Source: Microbacterium lacus | GTDB taxonomy: Bacteria > Actinomycetota > Actinomycetes > Actinomycetales > Microbacteriaceae | Assembly: GCF_002812805.1 (NCBI RefSeq) | Contig: NZ_NMUM01000005.1 | Location: 248,001 to 312,000, forward strand | DNA length: 64,000 nt | Direction of reading: 5' to 3' | Shown: piece by piece, positions 39,366 to 48,456 of the stretch | How positions within the stretch are numbered: position 1 is the stretch's first letter | Layout: every line of letters begins with the position of its first letter | Translations under genes and position numbers: made by a program | The notes under the pieces: model-generated | Database searches by the model: none | What the model saw: the letters and a program-made list of their open reading frames with translations, nothing else | Told to the model about the DNA's origin: nothing

Positions 39366-40568
39366 GTGACGACGACAACGACCACCCCCCGCCAGGTGCC
39401 CGGAAACGTGCCCCACACCGACGGAGGATGGGGGCAGACGACTGCGCGCACCATCCCCGTTCAGACGCGCTCCGCGCGTCCCCGTTCGTTCGCCCCCGCG
39501 GACTTCGCTCGGCCCACCGGCCGCGAGGTCAACTGGAAGCAGACGCCCGTCGGGCGCCTCGCCCCGCTCTTCGACGATGTCGCGGGCGACGCGGGTGCCG
39601 TTGGCATCTCGGTGACGGGCCCTCTCGCGGCGGCAGGCCTGACCGTGGGACAGGCGCCCCGTGGTGAGGTTTTCGAACCCGAGGACCTTCCGAGCGCCAT
39701 CGCGTGGTCACGATCGGCCGAGGCGCTCTACCTCGCGGTTCCTGCGAACGAGGAGCTCGACGAGCCCGTCGTTGTGGAGTTCATCGGCGCGGCCGCATCC
39801 CTCCGCGCCCACGCCCATGTCGTGATCGAAGCGCGCGAGAACTCCAGCGCCACAGTCATCCTGCGCCACGAGGGATCCGCTGCGTTCGCTCAGAACGTCG
39901 AGATCATCGTTCGTCCGGGTGCCCGCCTGAACGTCGTCTCCGTGCACCGTTGGGACGACGATGCCGTGCACGCCGCGGCGCACCAGGCGCGCGTCGAGCG
40001 CGACGGGAGCCTGCGTCACTCGGTCGTCAGCTTCGGCGGCGGCGTCGTGCGGGTCAACCCGTCGGTCGATCTCGCGGGCGCCGGTTCCGAGGGCGAGGTC
40101 TACGGCCTGTCCTTTGCCGACGCCGGCCAGCATCTCGAGAGCCAGGTCTACGTCCACCACCGCGGTCCCCAGACGCGAGCGGACGTGCTCTACAAGGGCG
40201 CGCTCCAGGGAGTCGGCGCGCGTTCCGTCTGGATCGGCGATGTACTGATCGGACCGGATGCCACGGGCACCGATTCTTACGAGGCCAACCGCAACCTGGT
40301 GCTCACCGAGGGTGCGCGTGCCGACTCGATCCCCAACCTCGAGATCGAGACCGGCGACATCCAGGGCGCTGGGCACGCGAGCGCGACCGGACGGTTCGAC
40401 GACGAGCAGCTCTTCTACCTCCAGGCGCGGGGCATCAGCGAAGACGAGGCACGGCGCCTGGTCGTCATCGGATTCCTCGCCGAGATCGTCCAGAAACTTC
40501 GTGTGCCGGACCTCGAGGCAGAGCTCACCGCTGCGATCGAGGCGGAGCTCGCCGAGGGCCTCGCGTGA
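39366..40568 (+). CDS. sufD: Fe-S cluster assembly protein SufD
   Basis: 400 residues from a GTG with AAAGGA upstream. Beta-helix core like SufB, with C-terminal DDEQLFYLQARGISEDEARRL and IGFLAEIVQKL. Forms the SufBC2D complex. The next gene starts in the last 4 bases (GTGA). Confidence 0.95.
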   Translation: MTTTTTTPRQVPGNVPHTDGGWGQTTARTIPVQTRSARPRSFAPADFARPTGREVNWKQTPVGRLAPLFDDVAGDAGAVGISVTGPLAAAGLTVGQAPRGEVFEPEDLPSAIAWSRSAEALYLAVPANEELDEPVVVEFIGAAASLRAHAHVVIEARENSSATVILRHEGSAAFAQNVEIIVRPGARLNVVSVHRWDDDAVHAAAHQARVERDGSLRHSVVSFGGGVVRVNPSVDLAGAGSEGEVYGLSFADAGQHLESQVYVHHRGPQTRADVLYKGALQGVGARSVWIGDVLIGPDATGTDSYEANRNLVLTEGARADSIPNLEIETGDIQGAGHASATGRFDDEQLFYLQARGISEDEARRLVVIGFLAEIVQKLRVPDLEAELTAAIEAELAEGLA

Positions 40569-40891
40569 CCCTGCAGCGTGCCTGTGGCCTGAGCGAGCTC
40601 GAGCAGGACACGGCCAAGCGCGTGGAACTCGATGGTGTTGCCATCGCCGTCGTCCTCGACGGCAACGGTGACGTTCACGCGATCGGGGACGTGTGCACCC
40701 ACGGCGATATCTCGCTCTCGGACGGCTTCGTGGAGGGCGAGACGCTCGAATGTTGGGCGCATGGCTCGGCATTCTCGCTCCGCACGGGTCGCCCCCTGAA
40801 CCTCCCGGCTTACGAGCCGGTCCCCGTCTTCGTCGTCCAGATCGACGGCGACGACGTACTCATCGATCCCGCTTCCACCGTGGCCGTCTGA
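40565..40891 (+). CDS. Rieske-type ferredoxin in suf operon
   Basis: 108 residues from GTG 40565, overlapping sufD by 4 bases. Rieske 2Fe-2S ligands C44-x-H46 and C63-x2-H66 are intact. Similar to ferredoxin components of non-heme oxygenases. In actinobacterial suf operons it often sits between sufD and sufC and may supply electrons or act as a cluster acceptor; the role is inferred from position. Confidence 0.9.
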   Translation: MTLQRACGLSELEQDTAKRVELDGVAIAVVLDGNGDVHAIGDVCTHGDISLSDGFVEGETLECWAHGSAFSLRTGRPLNLPAYEPVPVFVVQIDGDDVLIDPASTVAV

Positions 40892-40920
40892 CCGGCCGAG
40901 TTCGTTAGGAACCCACATAC

Positions 40921-41703
40921 ATGTCTGTCCTTGAAGTTCGCGACCTGCACGTCACCGTCGAAACGGATGCCGGCGTCACGCCCATCCTGAATGGCGTCAC
41001 CCTCACGATCCGCACCGGCGAGACCCACGCGATCATGGGCCCCAACGGCTCCGGAAAGTCGACCCTGGCCTACACGATCGCCGGTCACCCGAAGTACACC
41101 GTCACGTCCGGCTCGATCACGCTCGACGGCGAGGACGTCCTCGCGATGAGCGTCGACGAGCGTGCCCGCGCGGGGCTGTTCCTGGCGATGCAGTACCCGG
41201 TCGAGATCCCGGGCGTCACGGTCACCAACTTCCTCCGGACGGCGAAGACCGCGATCGACGGCGAAGCGCCCGCGATCCGCACCTGGCTCAAGGACATCCG
41301 TTCCTCGATGAAGAATCTGCGCATGGACCCCAAGTTCGCCGAGCGCAACGTGAACGAGGGCTTCTCGGGTGGCGAGAAGAAGCGCCACGAGATTCTGCAG
41401 CTCGAACTCCTCAAGCCCCGCATCGCCGTGCTGGACGAGACCGACTCGGGCCTCGACGTCGACGCGCTCAAGATCGTCTCCGAGGGCGTCAACCGCGCCA
41501 AGGCCGAGACCGACCTGGGTGTGCTGCTCATCACGCACTACACCCGCATTCTGCGTTACATCGCGCCGGACTTCGTGCACGTGATGGTCGCAGGCCGGAT
41601 CGTGGAGGAGGGCGGACCCGAGCTGGCCGACCGACTCGAGAACGAGGGCTACGACCGCTTCCTCGACGCCGCACCCGAGTCCGCCGCGCCCGCGGGCGCT
41701 TAG
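40921..41703 (+). CDS. sufC: Fe-S cluster assembly ATPase SufC
   Basis: 260 residues. Walker A GPNGSGKST at 40-48, signature FSGGEKKRHEI, and Walker B AVLDETDSGLD typical of SufC. It is the soluble ATPase of the SufBCD scaffold. Confidence 0.97.
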   Translation: MSVLEVRDLHVTVETDAGVTPILNGVTLTIRTGETHAIMGPNGSGKSTLAYTIAGHPKYTVTSGSITLDGEDVLAMSVDERARAGLFLAMQYPVEIPGVTVTNFLRTAKTAIDGEAPAIRTWLKDIRSSMKNLRMDPKFAERNVNEGFSGGEKKRHEILQLELLKPRIAVLDETDSGLDVDALKIVSEGVNRAKAETDLGVLLITHYTRILRYIAPDFVHVMVAGRIVEEGGPELADRLENEGYDRFLDAAPESAAPAGA

Positions 41704-41712
41704 GATATATCC

Positions 41713-42042
41713 ATGACCGCGACCCTCGCTCCTGAGAAGTACGACGAGGTTTCCGAGGCGCTCAAAGACGTCATGGATCCCGAACTGGGGATCAATGTCG
41801 TCGACCTCGGACTGATCTACGACCTCGGCTGGGACGACGAGAACGACGCCCTGGTGATCCACATGACGCTGACGAGCGCCGGGTGCCCGCTGACCGATGT
41901 GCTCGAAGAGCAGACGGCGCAGGCACTGGACGATGTCGTCGAGCGGTTCCGCATCAACTGGGTGTGGATGCCGCCGTGGGGTCCCGAGAAGATCACCGAC
42001 GACGGCCGCGACATGATGCGGGCACTCGGCTTCTCGATCTGA
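41713..42042 (+). CDS. sufT: SufT-like metal-sulfur assembly factor (DUF59)
   Basis: 109 residues. MIP18/DUF59 fold with DPELGINVVDLGLIYDL and the conserved Cys58 in TSAGCPLTD. SufT-type proteins help cluster maturation or transfer. It starts 9 bases after sufC and ends the suf operon. The symbol is by family and position. Confidence 0.88.
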   Translation: MTATLAPEKYDEVSEALKDVMDPELGINVVDLGLIYDLGWDDENDALVIHMTLTSAGCPLTDVLEEQTAQALDDVVERFRINWVWMPPWGPEKITDDGRDMMRALGFSI

Positions 42043-42050
42043 TCGTGACG

Positions 42051-42078
42051 ATCGACGTTCCGTTCTCGCGGCGTCGAT
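42051..42078 (+). terminator. Possible weak terminator after the suf operon
   Basis: ATCGACG...CGTCGAT 7-base stem with a small inner CCG/CGG stem, just after the DUF59 stop. No T run, so uncertain; the next gene starts 11 bases later. Confidence 0.3.
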
Positions 42079-42089
42079 AAGCTCGCAGG

Positions 42090-43250
42090 GTGACTGTCGT
42101 CCCCCTGGAAGCGCTGACCCTCGAGATGCTGCGCGAGCGGTCGAGCGTCAAGTGGCGTCGGTACCCTGCGGATGTTCTGCCGATGTTCGTCGCCGAGACG
42201 GACTTTCCGCTTGCGCCCGCGATCACGGCCGCGCTTTCACGTGCTGTAGAGCTTGGTGACACCGGCTATACCTCGCCTGCTTCGGGTATTCGCGAGTCGT
42301 ACGCGGCATTCGCCGCGCGACGATTCGGATGGGATGTCGCAGCCGGCGCTATCCGTTCGACCGGTGACGTGATCATGGGCGTGGTCGAGATTCTTCGACG
42401 ATCGATCGCTCCCGGCGACCGCGTGGTCGTGACGCCGCCGGTATACCCGCCGTTCTATGAGGCGATTCCCGAGGCGGGTGGCGTCGTCGAGCGTGTTCCG
42501 TTGCTGCGACGAGACGGCGGATTCGAGCTGGACCTTGCCGGCATCGAAACGGCGCTGCGCGACGGTGCACGTGCGGTTCTGCTCTGCAACCCGCACAACC
42601 CGACCGGGACGGTTCACTCCCGAGCGACCCTCGCCCGTCTCGCCGAGATCGCCGAGGAGTTCGGTGCCGTGGTGGTGAGCGACGAGATTCACGCTCCGCT
42701 CGCGCAACCGGAGGTGACGTTCACGCCGTTTCTGGACGCATCCGACGCCGCCGCTCGCGTCGGGTACATCGTCACGAGCGCCAGCAAAGCGTTCAATCTC
42801 GCCGGGCTGAAGTGCGCGCTCATGATCGCGACCGATCCGGAGCGCTTCGAGGTCGTGCGGAGTCTGCCGGCCGAGGTCGAGTGGCGGACGGGTCTGTTCG
42901 GGGCTCTTGCGGGAGTCGCCGCGTTCTCGCCCGAAAGTGATGGGTGGCTGGACAGTATGCTCGCCGCGATCGATCGAAACCGACGGTTGCTGGGGGAGCT
43001 CTTGAACGAGCACGTGCACGGTGCCCGCTACGTCGCGCCCGATGCGGGGTACCTGGCGTGGGTCGATCTGTCGGATGTCGGATGGGGCGACAACCCCGGC
43101 GTCAAGATCCTGCGCGACGGGAAGGTTGCGTTGCACTACGGACCGGCCTTCGGGGTCGAGGGCAGGGGACACGTGCGCCTCAACATCGGCTGCTCACCCG
43201 AGGTGCTCACGGAAGCCGTTCAGAGGATCGGGGCTCTGATCGAGAAGTGA
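42090..43250 (+). CDS. PatB/MalY-like aminotransferase (C-S lyase)
   Basis: 386 residues from a GTG. PLP fold type I: NPHNPTG near residue 167, SDEIHAPL, and the PLP lysine in SASKAFNLAG. The opening block WRRYPADVLPMFVAETDF is that of PatB/MalY cystathionine beta-lyases, which cleave cystathionine to homocysteine, pyruvate and ammonia, in methionine synthesis. It is not a SufS cysteine desulfurase. Next gene overlaps by 4 bases (GTGA). Confidence 0.85.
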   Translation: MTVVPLEALTLEMLRERSSVKWRRYPADVLPMFVAETDFPLAPAITAALSRAVELGDTGYTSPASGIRESYAAFAARRFGWDVAAGAIRSTGDVIMGVVEILRRSIAPGDRVVVTPPVYPPFYEAIPEAGGVVERVPLLRRDGGFELDLAGIETALRDGARAVLLCNPHNPTGTVHSRATLARLAEIAEEFGAVVVSDEIHAPLAQPEVTFTPFLDASDAAARVGYIVTSASKAFNLAGLKCALMIATDPERFEVVRSLPAEVEWRTGLFGALAGVAAFSPESDGWLDSMLAAIDRNRRLLGELLNEHVHGARYVAPDAGYLAWVDLSDVGWGDNPGVKILRDGKVALHYGPAFGVEGRGHVRLNIGCSPEVLTEAVQRIGALIEK

Positions 43251-44653
43251 GCGGCACCGTCAACGCGTCGCCCCACGCCAGCGAGCCCACGTCCGTCTGG
43301 GATCCCCGTCTCATCTGGGTCACCCTCGGCGCTGTCGCGCTCATCTTCCTGGCGGCGACCCAGTCCCTGGCGATGACGACCGTCATGCCGATCATCAGCG
43401 ACGAGCTGAACGGTGAGTCCCTCTACGCGCTGGCGTTCGCGGGAACCCTCGCGACGGGTGTCATCGGGATGGTGGTGACGGGAGCCTGGTCGGATCGATC
43501 CGGGCCGAAGGTCGCCCTGTATGCGTCCATCGCGCTGTTCCTGCTGGGGCTGATCGTGGCGGGGATCGCGCCGAACATGGAGACGCTCGTCGTGGGCCGG
43601 CTGCTGCAGGGCCTCGGTACCGGCGGCCAGACGGTGGCGCTCTACGTCGTCGTCGCGCGAATCTATCCGGCCGCCATCCACGGCCGGGTCTTTGCGGCGT
43701 TCGCGGCGGCGTGGGTCGTGCCGTCTCTGATCGGACCACTCGCCGCGGGCGCCGTGACGGAGTACCTGCACTGGCGGTGGGTCTTCTTCGGAGTGGCCGT
43801 GCTGACGGTTGCGGCGTTCACCGCGGTGGCTGTGCGGCTGAACGGCTTGGACATGCGGACGTCGCAGCCCGCCGGGAGCGGGTTCTGGGGGCGCCTGGGG
43901 CTCGCGGTGCTGGTTGCCGCGGCGGTTCTTCTGCTCGGGATGTCCGGGGGATTCGGCGTCGCCGCCCCCGTTGTCGCGGTCGCGGCTGTCGTGCTGATCG
44001 GGTTTGCGGCGCGACCGCTTCTTCCCGCCCGGACGCTTCGCGTGGGTCGCGGTCTGCCGAGCGTGATCCTGCTTCGTGGTTTGATCGCGGGCGCGCTGTT
44101 CGGGGCGGAGGTCTATGTCCCGTACTTGATGATCGACCGGTACGGGTTCTCGCCGACGTGGGCGGGTCTCGGGCTCACGACCGCTGCACTCGCGTGGGCG
44201 GTCAGCGCGGACATCCAGGGTCGTTACGGCGATCGGATCGGCAATCGGCGGATCGTGATCATCGGCTGCACCCTGCTGACGGTCGCAACGCTGACGGCCG
44301 CGGTCTGCGCCGTGACGGTCGCGCATCCCGCGATCCTGATCGCCGGGTGGACGTTCTCGGGCGCGGGCGTCGGCTTGATCTATTCACGGTTGACCGTACT
44401 GACGCTGGCCTATTCGACGCCGCGGAACCAGGGATTCAACTCTTCGGCGTTGTCGATCTCGGATTCCACGGGCGCCGCCGTGACGATCGCCGTGATGGGA
44501 CTCGTATTCACGGGCCTGTCGGGCACGGGGTGGGAGTTTCCCGCGGTTTTCGTGCTGGCGGCCGGCATCGCCATATTCGCTCTGGTGCCCGGCCTGCGGA
44601 TGGACCGAGTCCGTGTCGATCGTCGAGCGAGCTCAGCGAGTCGAAGCGACTGA
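43247..44653 (+). CDS. MFS transporter
   Basis: 468 residues from GTG 43247, overlapping the lyase stop (GTGA). About 14 hydrophobic segments beginning near residue 22; GAWSDRSGPK is MFS motif A. Exporter-like, coupled to the lyase gene, so it may carry a sulfur metabolite, which is inference. The last residues are encoded by a REP-like sequence (44620-44650), suggesting that the repeat supplied the C-terminal codons. Confidence 0.8.
   Translation: MSGTVNASPHASEPTSVWDPRLIWVTLGAVALIFLAATQSLAMTTVMPIISDELNGESLYALAFAGTLATGVIGMVVTGAWSDRSGPKVALYASIALFLLGLIVAGIAPNMETLVVGRLLQGLGTGGQTVALYVVVARIYPAAIHGRVFAAFAAAWVVPSLIGPLAAGAVTEYLHWRWVFFGVAVLTVAAFTAVAVRLNGLDMRTSQPAGSGFWGRLGLAVLVAAAVLLLGMSGGFGVAAPVVAVAAVVLIGFAARPLLPARTLRVGRGLPSVILLRGLIAGALFGAEVYVPYLMIDRYGFSPTWAGLGLTTAALAWAVSADIQGRYGDRIGNRRIVIIGCTLLTVATLTAAVCAVTVAHPAILIAGWTFSGAGVGLIYSRLTVLTLAYSTPRNQGFNSSALSISDSTGAAVTIAVMGLVFTGLSGTGWEFPAVFVLAAGIAIFALVPGLRMDRVRVDRRASSASRSD
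44620..44650. repeat. REP-like element in the 3' end of the MFS gene
   Basis: TCGTCGAGCGAG...CGAGTCGAAGCG matches the half-sites of the element at 3808-3842. It codes for the last ten residues of the MFS gene. Confidence 0.6.
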
Positions 44654-44670
44654 TGGTCGCGGACGCAGCG

Positions 44671-44698
44671 GTTCACTTCGACAGGCTCAGTGACCGGT
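44671..44698. repeat. Dispersed repeat copy, TTCACTTCGACAGGCTCAGTG type
   Basis: About 23 of 26 bases match the copy at 45085-45110, in the same orientation. The TGA stop of the reverse gene (44687-44689) lies inside it. Confidence 0.7.
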
Positions 44699-45025
44699 AG
44701 AGGCTCCGACCGGTTGACGAAAGAAGGCCGAGTGCCGGGTCTTTTCGGCGGCCCGCCTCGCGAGCAAGGCGTCGTTCATGAGCCGTCGCACCTCTCGAGC
44801 GTCCATATTCACCGCCGCGCCCACCCGCTCGGCCAACGCCCGGAGGGGCTCCTCGGCCTCACGCCACGAGGTCGCGCCGCTTTCTTCGGCCTGACGTATC
44901 CCCGCCTCTGCGATATCCGCCAACACGTCCGCTTGCGCTGCCTCCGCCTGCGCGGCAGCCCGCGAGGCCTCGTCCAACCGGGCCAATATGTCTCGCATGC
45001 GGGTGTCCGCACTGTTCGTATTCAT
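44687..45025 (-). CDS. Hypothetical protein, helical
   Basis: 112 residues, rich in Ala, Glu and Arg and probably helical; no membrane segment, signal or known motif. ATG at 45025 has no clear ribosome site; an ATG at 44998 is possible. The gene is flanked by direct copies of a dispersed repeat and its last codons lie in one copy. Coding by composition and length; function unknown. Confidence 0.55.
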   Translation of the reverse strand: MNTNSADTRMRDILARLDEASRAAAQAEAAQADVLADIAEAGIRQAEESGATSWREAEEPLRALAERVGAAVNMDAREVRRLMNDALLARRAAEKTRHSAFFRQPVGASTGH

Positions 45026-45084
45026 GGCGGAATGCTACGGAGAGGCACTGACACTCGGGACGCAACGTGGTGGGGGCCTGGCTG

Positions 45085-45140
45085 GTCACTTCGACGGGCT
45101 CAGTGGCCGGTCCGGCTCACGCTCCCTGAGCCGGTCGAAG
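45085..45140. repeat. Paired palindromic repeat (BIME-like), possible bidirectional terminator
   Basis: CTTCGACGGGCTCAG (45089-45103) and CTGAGCCGGTCGAAG (45126-45140) form a 15-base inverted repeat with one mismatch and a 22-base loop. It lies just after bioY on the reverse strand. The left half repeats the element at 44671-44698. Confidence 0.7.
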
Positions 45141-45167
45141 GGAGCACCGGAGCTTGCGGGCCAGGGA

Positions 45168-45806
45168 TCAGTCGCGCGCGCGACGATCGAGCGAGCGCAC
45201 GAGAAGCCATGCCGCGGGGACCAGCAGGGCGGCGAAGGCGGCCTTGATCAGTCCGGGAACGATGAAGGGCAGCACGCCCGCGCCCATGATCGAGGCGAAA
45301 GACACATCCGACCCGACGACGTTGGCGAGGATCAGCGCCACGTAGGGCACGCCCACGAGGAACGGGATGATGCTCGCGGCGACGAATCCTACGAAGGCCA
45401 GAACCGGGCGGCGGTCCCAGGCGCGCTGCGCGAACCATCCCGCGACGAACGCCGCGGGGATGAAGCCCACGATGAACCCGAAGGACGGTGAGAGGACATA
45501 CGCGGGTCCGGCGACAGGTCCGGCGAAGATCGGAAGGCCGGCCAAGCCGAGCAGCATGTAGGACGTGAGGCTCGCGGCACCGCGGCGGGCGCCGAGCGCC
45601 GCGCCGACGAGGATGACGCCGAGCGTCTGGCCCGTGATGGGCACGGGGCCGATGTAGAACGAGACCTTTGCGAGGAGTGCGACGACGGCGACACCGGCAA
45701 GCACGAGCGTCGCATCCATGGCGAAAGCCCGGGCGCGAGTGGAGGGTCGCGCGATGATGTCGGCGAGGACTCGGCGTGAGCCGGCGGCGGGGGCGAGGGC
45801 GGTCAT
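45168..45806 (-). CDS. bioY: Biotin transporter BioY
   Basis: 212 residues with about six membrane helices. VPITGQTLGVILVGAALG is the BioY signature. ATG with TAGGAG upstream. It is the substrate-binding S component of an ECF transporter; no bioM or bioN gene is next to it, so it may work alone or use a shared energising module. No biotin synthesis genes in the window. Confidence 0.95.
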   Translation of the reverse strand: MTALAPAAGSRRVLADIIARPSTRARAFAMDATLVLAGVAVVALLAKVSFYIGPVPITGQTLGVILVGAALGARRGAASLTSYMLLGLAGLPIFAGPVAGPAYVLSPSFGFIVGFIPAAFVAGWFAQRAWDRRPVLAFVGFVAASIIPFLVGVPYVALILANVVGSDVSFASIMGAGVLPFIVPGLIKAAFAALLVPAAWLLVRSLDRRARD

Positions 45807-45882
45807 GAAGACTCCTAGGCGTCGGGACAGCAGGCAGCGGAGCAGCGGACGCTCTATCGCGATGGGGTGCGCGCTCCCGACT

Positions 45883-45888
45883 TATACT
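45883..45888 (+). promoter_or_regulatory. Putative -10 element for the ABC-F gene
   Basis: TATACT 60 bases before the GTG start, in the 141-base gap divergent from bioY. No BioQ-like or other biotin-regulator site was recognised. Confidence 0.4.
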
Positions 45889-45947
45889 AGGGGTTTGGCA
45901 CCTCTGCCTCTTTTGTACCCACCCCACCGACGGAACGGACATCCGCT

Positions 45948-47546
45948 GTGCTCGCCGTGCACGATCTCGAGATCCGCGTGGGCGCCCGCATCCTCATGTC
46001 GGGCGTCTCTTTCCGCGTCTCTCCCGGCGACAAGATCGGGCTCGTGGGCCGCAACGGTGCCGGAAAGACGACCCTCACAAAAGTCCTGGCGGGGGATCTG
46101 CCCGCCGCGGACGGGCGGGTCGAACGCACCGGTGAGCTCGGCTACCTCCCGCAGGATCCCCGCACGGGCGACCCGACGATGCTCGCGCGCACACGCATCC
46201 TCGACGCACGCGGACTCGGTACCTTGGCCATCGACATGCACGAAGCCGCCCTCGCGATGGGCGACGACGATTCGGCCGTCGCGGCGAAGGCGATGAACCG
46301 CTACAGCGCCCTGACGGAGCGATTCGAAGCTCTCGGCGGGTATACGGCCGAGGCTGAGGCGGCGACGATCTCGCACAATCTGTCGCTCCCCGACAGGCTG
46401 CTCGACCAACCGCTCAGCACGCTCTCGGGTGGACAGCGTCGCCGCATCGAGTTGGCTCGCATCCTGTTCTCGGATGCCGACTCGATGATCCTCGACGAGC
46501 CGACCAACCACCTCGATGCCGACAGCGTCGTCTGGCTGCGCGAGTTCCTGAAGAACTACAAGGGCGGACTGATCGTGATCAGCCACGATGTCGAGCTCGT
46601 GGGCGAAACCGTCAACCGCGTGTTCTACCTGGACGCCAATCGCCAGGTCATCGACATCTACAACATGAACTGGAAGAACTACCTGCGTCAACGGGTGGCA
46701 GACGAGGAGCGCCGCAAGAAGGAGCGCGCCGGTGTCGAGAAGAAGGCGACGCAACTGCAGATGCAGGCCGCGCGCTTCGGTGCGAAGGCATCAAAGGCCG
46801 CCGCTGCGCACCAGATGGTCGCGCGCGCCGAGAAGATGTTGTCGGGCCTTGACGAGGTTCGCCAGGTCGAGCGGGTCGCCAAGCTGCGATTCCCCAAGCC
46901 CGCCCCGTGCGGCAAGACGCCTTTGATGGCCACTGGTTTGTCGAAGTCCTATGGATCGCTCGAGATCTTCACGGATGTCGATCTCGCCATAGACCGCGGG
47001 TCCAAGGTCGTCATCCTCGGCTTCAACGGCGCGGGAAAGACGACTCTGCTCCGCATCCTTGCGGGTGTCGACAAGCCCGATACCGGACAGCTCGAGCCCG
47101 GTCATGGTCTGAAGGTCGGCTATTACGCCCAGGAGCACGAGAACCTCGACGTGAACCGGTCGGTGCTGGAGAACATGATGTCCGCCGCACCCGACATCAC
47201 GGCGACCGAAGCGCGGAAGGTGCTCGGATCGTTCCTTTTCACGGGTGACGATGTGCTGAAGCCCGCCGGGGTCTTGTCGGGTGGGGAGAAGACGCGTCTG
47301 TCGCTCGCGACCCTCGTCGTGTCGTCCGCGAACATGCTGTTGCTCGACGAGCCCACGAACAACCTCGACCCGGCGTCGCGTGAAGAGATCCTCGGCGCCC
47401 TCTCGCACTACGAGGGTGCGGTCGTGCTCGTGTCGCATGATGAGGGAGCGGTCGAGGCGCTGAACCCCGAGCGGGTGCTGATCCTGCCGGACGGCGTGGA
47501 AGACATCTGGAACCGCGAGTACGCGGACCTCGTCTCGCTCGCCTGA
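45948..47546 (+). CDS. ABC-F family ribosome-associated ATPase
   Basis: 532 residues from a GTG. Two ABC domains with P-loops GRNGAGKTT (34-42) and GFNGAGKTT (about 363-371), signatures LSGGQRRR and LSGGEKTR, and no membrane helices. A charged helical linker (about 240-290, EERRKKERAG) joins them. ABC-F proteins act on the ribosomal E site, in translation control or antibiotic protection. The linker is not of a kind that lets me assign resistance. Housekeeping EttA-like is as likely. Confidence 0.88.
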   Translation: MLAVHDLEIRVGARILMSGVSFRVSPGDKIGLVGRNGAGKTTLTKVLAGDLPAADGRVERTGELGYLPQDPRTGDPTMLARTRILDARGLGTLAIDMHEAALAMGDDDSAVAAKAMNRYSALTERFEALGGYTAEAEAATISHNLSLPDRLLDQPLSTLSGGQRRRIELARILFSDADSMILDEPTNHLDADSVVWLREFLKNYKGGLIVISHDVELVGETVNRVFYLDANRQVIDIYNMNWKNYLRQRVADEERRKKERAGVEKKATQLQMQAARFGAKASKAAAAHQMVARAEKMLSGLDEVRQVERVAKLRFPKPAPCGKTPLMATGLSKSYGSLEIFTDVDLAIDRGSKVVILGFNGAGKTTLLRILAGVDKPDTGQLEPGHGLKVGYYAQEHENLDVNRSVLENMMSAAPDITATEARKVLGSFLFTGDDVLKPAGVLSGGEKTRLSLATLVVSSANMLLLDEPTNNLDPASREEILGALSHYEGAVVLVSHDEGAVEALNPERVLILPDGVEDIWNREYADLVSLA

Positions 47547-47565
47547 GCAATTACCTCGCGGCCAG

Positions 47566-48456
47566 TCAGCGGGTGGCCGCGTCGAGGATGGCATCCTCGG
47601 CGTCGGTGTCCGCGTCGCGTCGCCGCGCGGGAACACGAGGAGGCCGCGGCGCGCGAGGGGCGGAGGCATCCCGTTCCGGATCGTCCTCACCGGCCTCTGC
47701 GCGGTCTTCGCGCCGCTGAGCGATCTCTGTCTTGATGACGTATCCGATGAAGATGAAGCCCATGATGGCGAACAGGATCCACTGGATCGCGTACGACAGG
47801 TAAGGTCCGGGATCTTCCGTCGGCGAGGTGAGCGCCGTCGGACGCTCGGCGGGTTCGGGATCTTCGGAAACCATGAGGCCGTACGCGGCCGTGACGGTTT
47901 CGGTGCCGGTGAGCTCGGCAACAGCGGTCAGGTCGATGACCGGCACCTGGCCCTCGGGAGCGCCACGCCCGGAGGCGGGCGCCGCCTCGCTCGGGCGCAA
48001 CCGAGCAGTGACGGTGACCTCGCCGGACGGCGGAGCGGGCACGGTGGCCGGGTCCGAGCTATCGGATGCGGGCGGAACCCAGCCCCTGTTCACGATGATG
48101 ATGCGTCCGTCTTCGAGCTGGAACGGCGTCAGCACTTCGAAGGCGCTCGTACCGCCGTGAGGCCGGTTCCGAGCGAGCAGTTGCTCGTCGGGAAGGTACC
48201 GCCCCTCCAGCAAGACCGGCAACCACTCGGTCTCGGGGTCGAAGTCGGAGGTGCCCGAGAGAACGGATGACACGGGTACCGGCTCCGCGTCGTAGTTGGC
48301 CTCGATCAGCGCGAGGTCTGCCGAACGCTCCTGGTTGCGCGTGAACTGCCAGTTCGACAAGAAGGCGCACGCGATCGCGAACACGACCGCGAGCGAGACG
48401 TAGATCGCCCAGCGGCCCGCCGTCGGCAGATTCTGCATGCTGCGTTTCTGGGTCAT
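47566..48456 (-). CDS. SURF1-family cytochrome oxidase assembly protein
   Basis: 296 residues. Two membrane helices (about 15-35 and 220-242) flank an external domain with VNRGWVPP, the SURF1 hallmark. Needed for heme A insertion or assembly of cytochrome c oxidase. The C-terminal tail (about 50 residues) is Arg/Asp/Glu-rich. ATG overlaps the stop of the upstream gene (TGATG), so it is coupled to it. Its presence fits ctaA and ctaB in the window. Confidence 0.93.
   Translation of the reverse strand: MTQKRSMQNLPTAGRWAIYVSLAVVFAIACAFLSNWQFTRNQERSADLALIEANYDAEPVPVSSVLSGTSDFDPETEWLPVLLEGRYLPDEQLLARNRPHGGTSAFEVLTPFQLEDGRIIIVNRGWVPPASDSSDPATVPAPPSGEVTVTARLRPSEAAPASGRGAPEGQVPVIDLTAVAELTGTETVTAAYGLMVSEDPEPAERPTALTSPTEDPGPYLSYAIQWILFAIMGFIFIGYVIKTEIAQRREDRAEAGEDDPERDASAPRAPRPPRVPARRRDADTDAEDAILDAATR

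Noticed and set aside
45807..45947. Riboswitch or biotin-repressor site for bioY
   Set aside because: No known riboswitch class for biotin, and I could not see a BioQ or BirA box.
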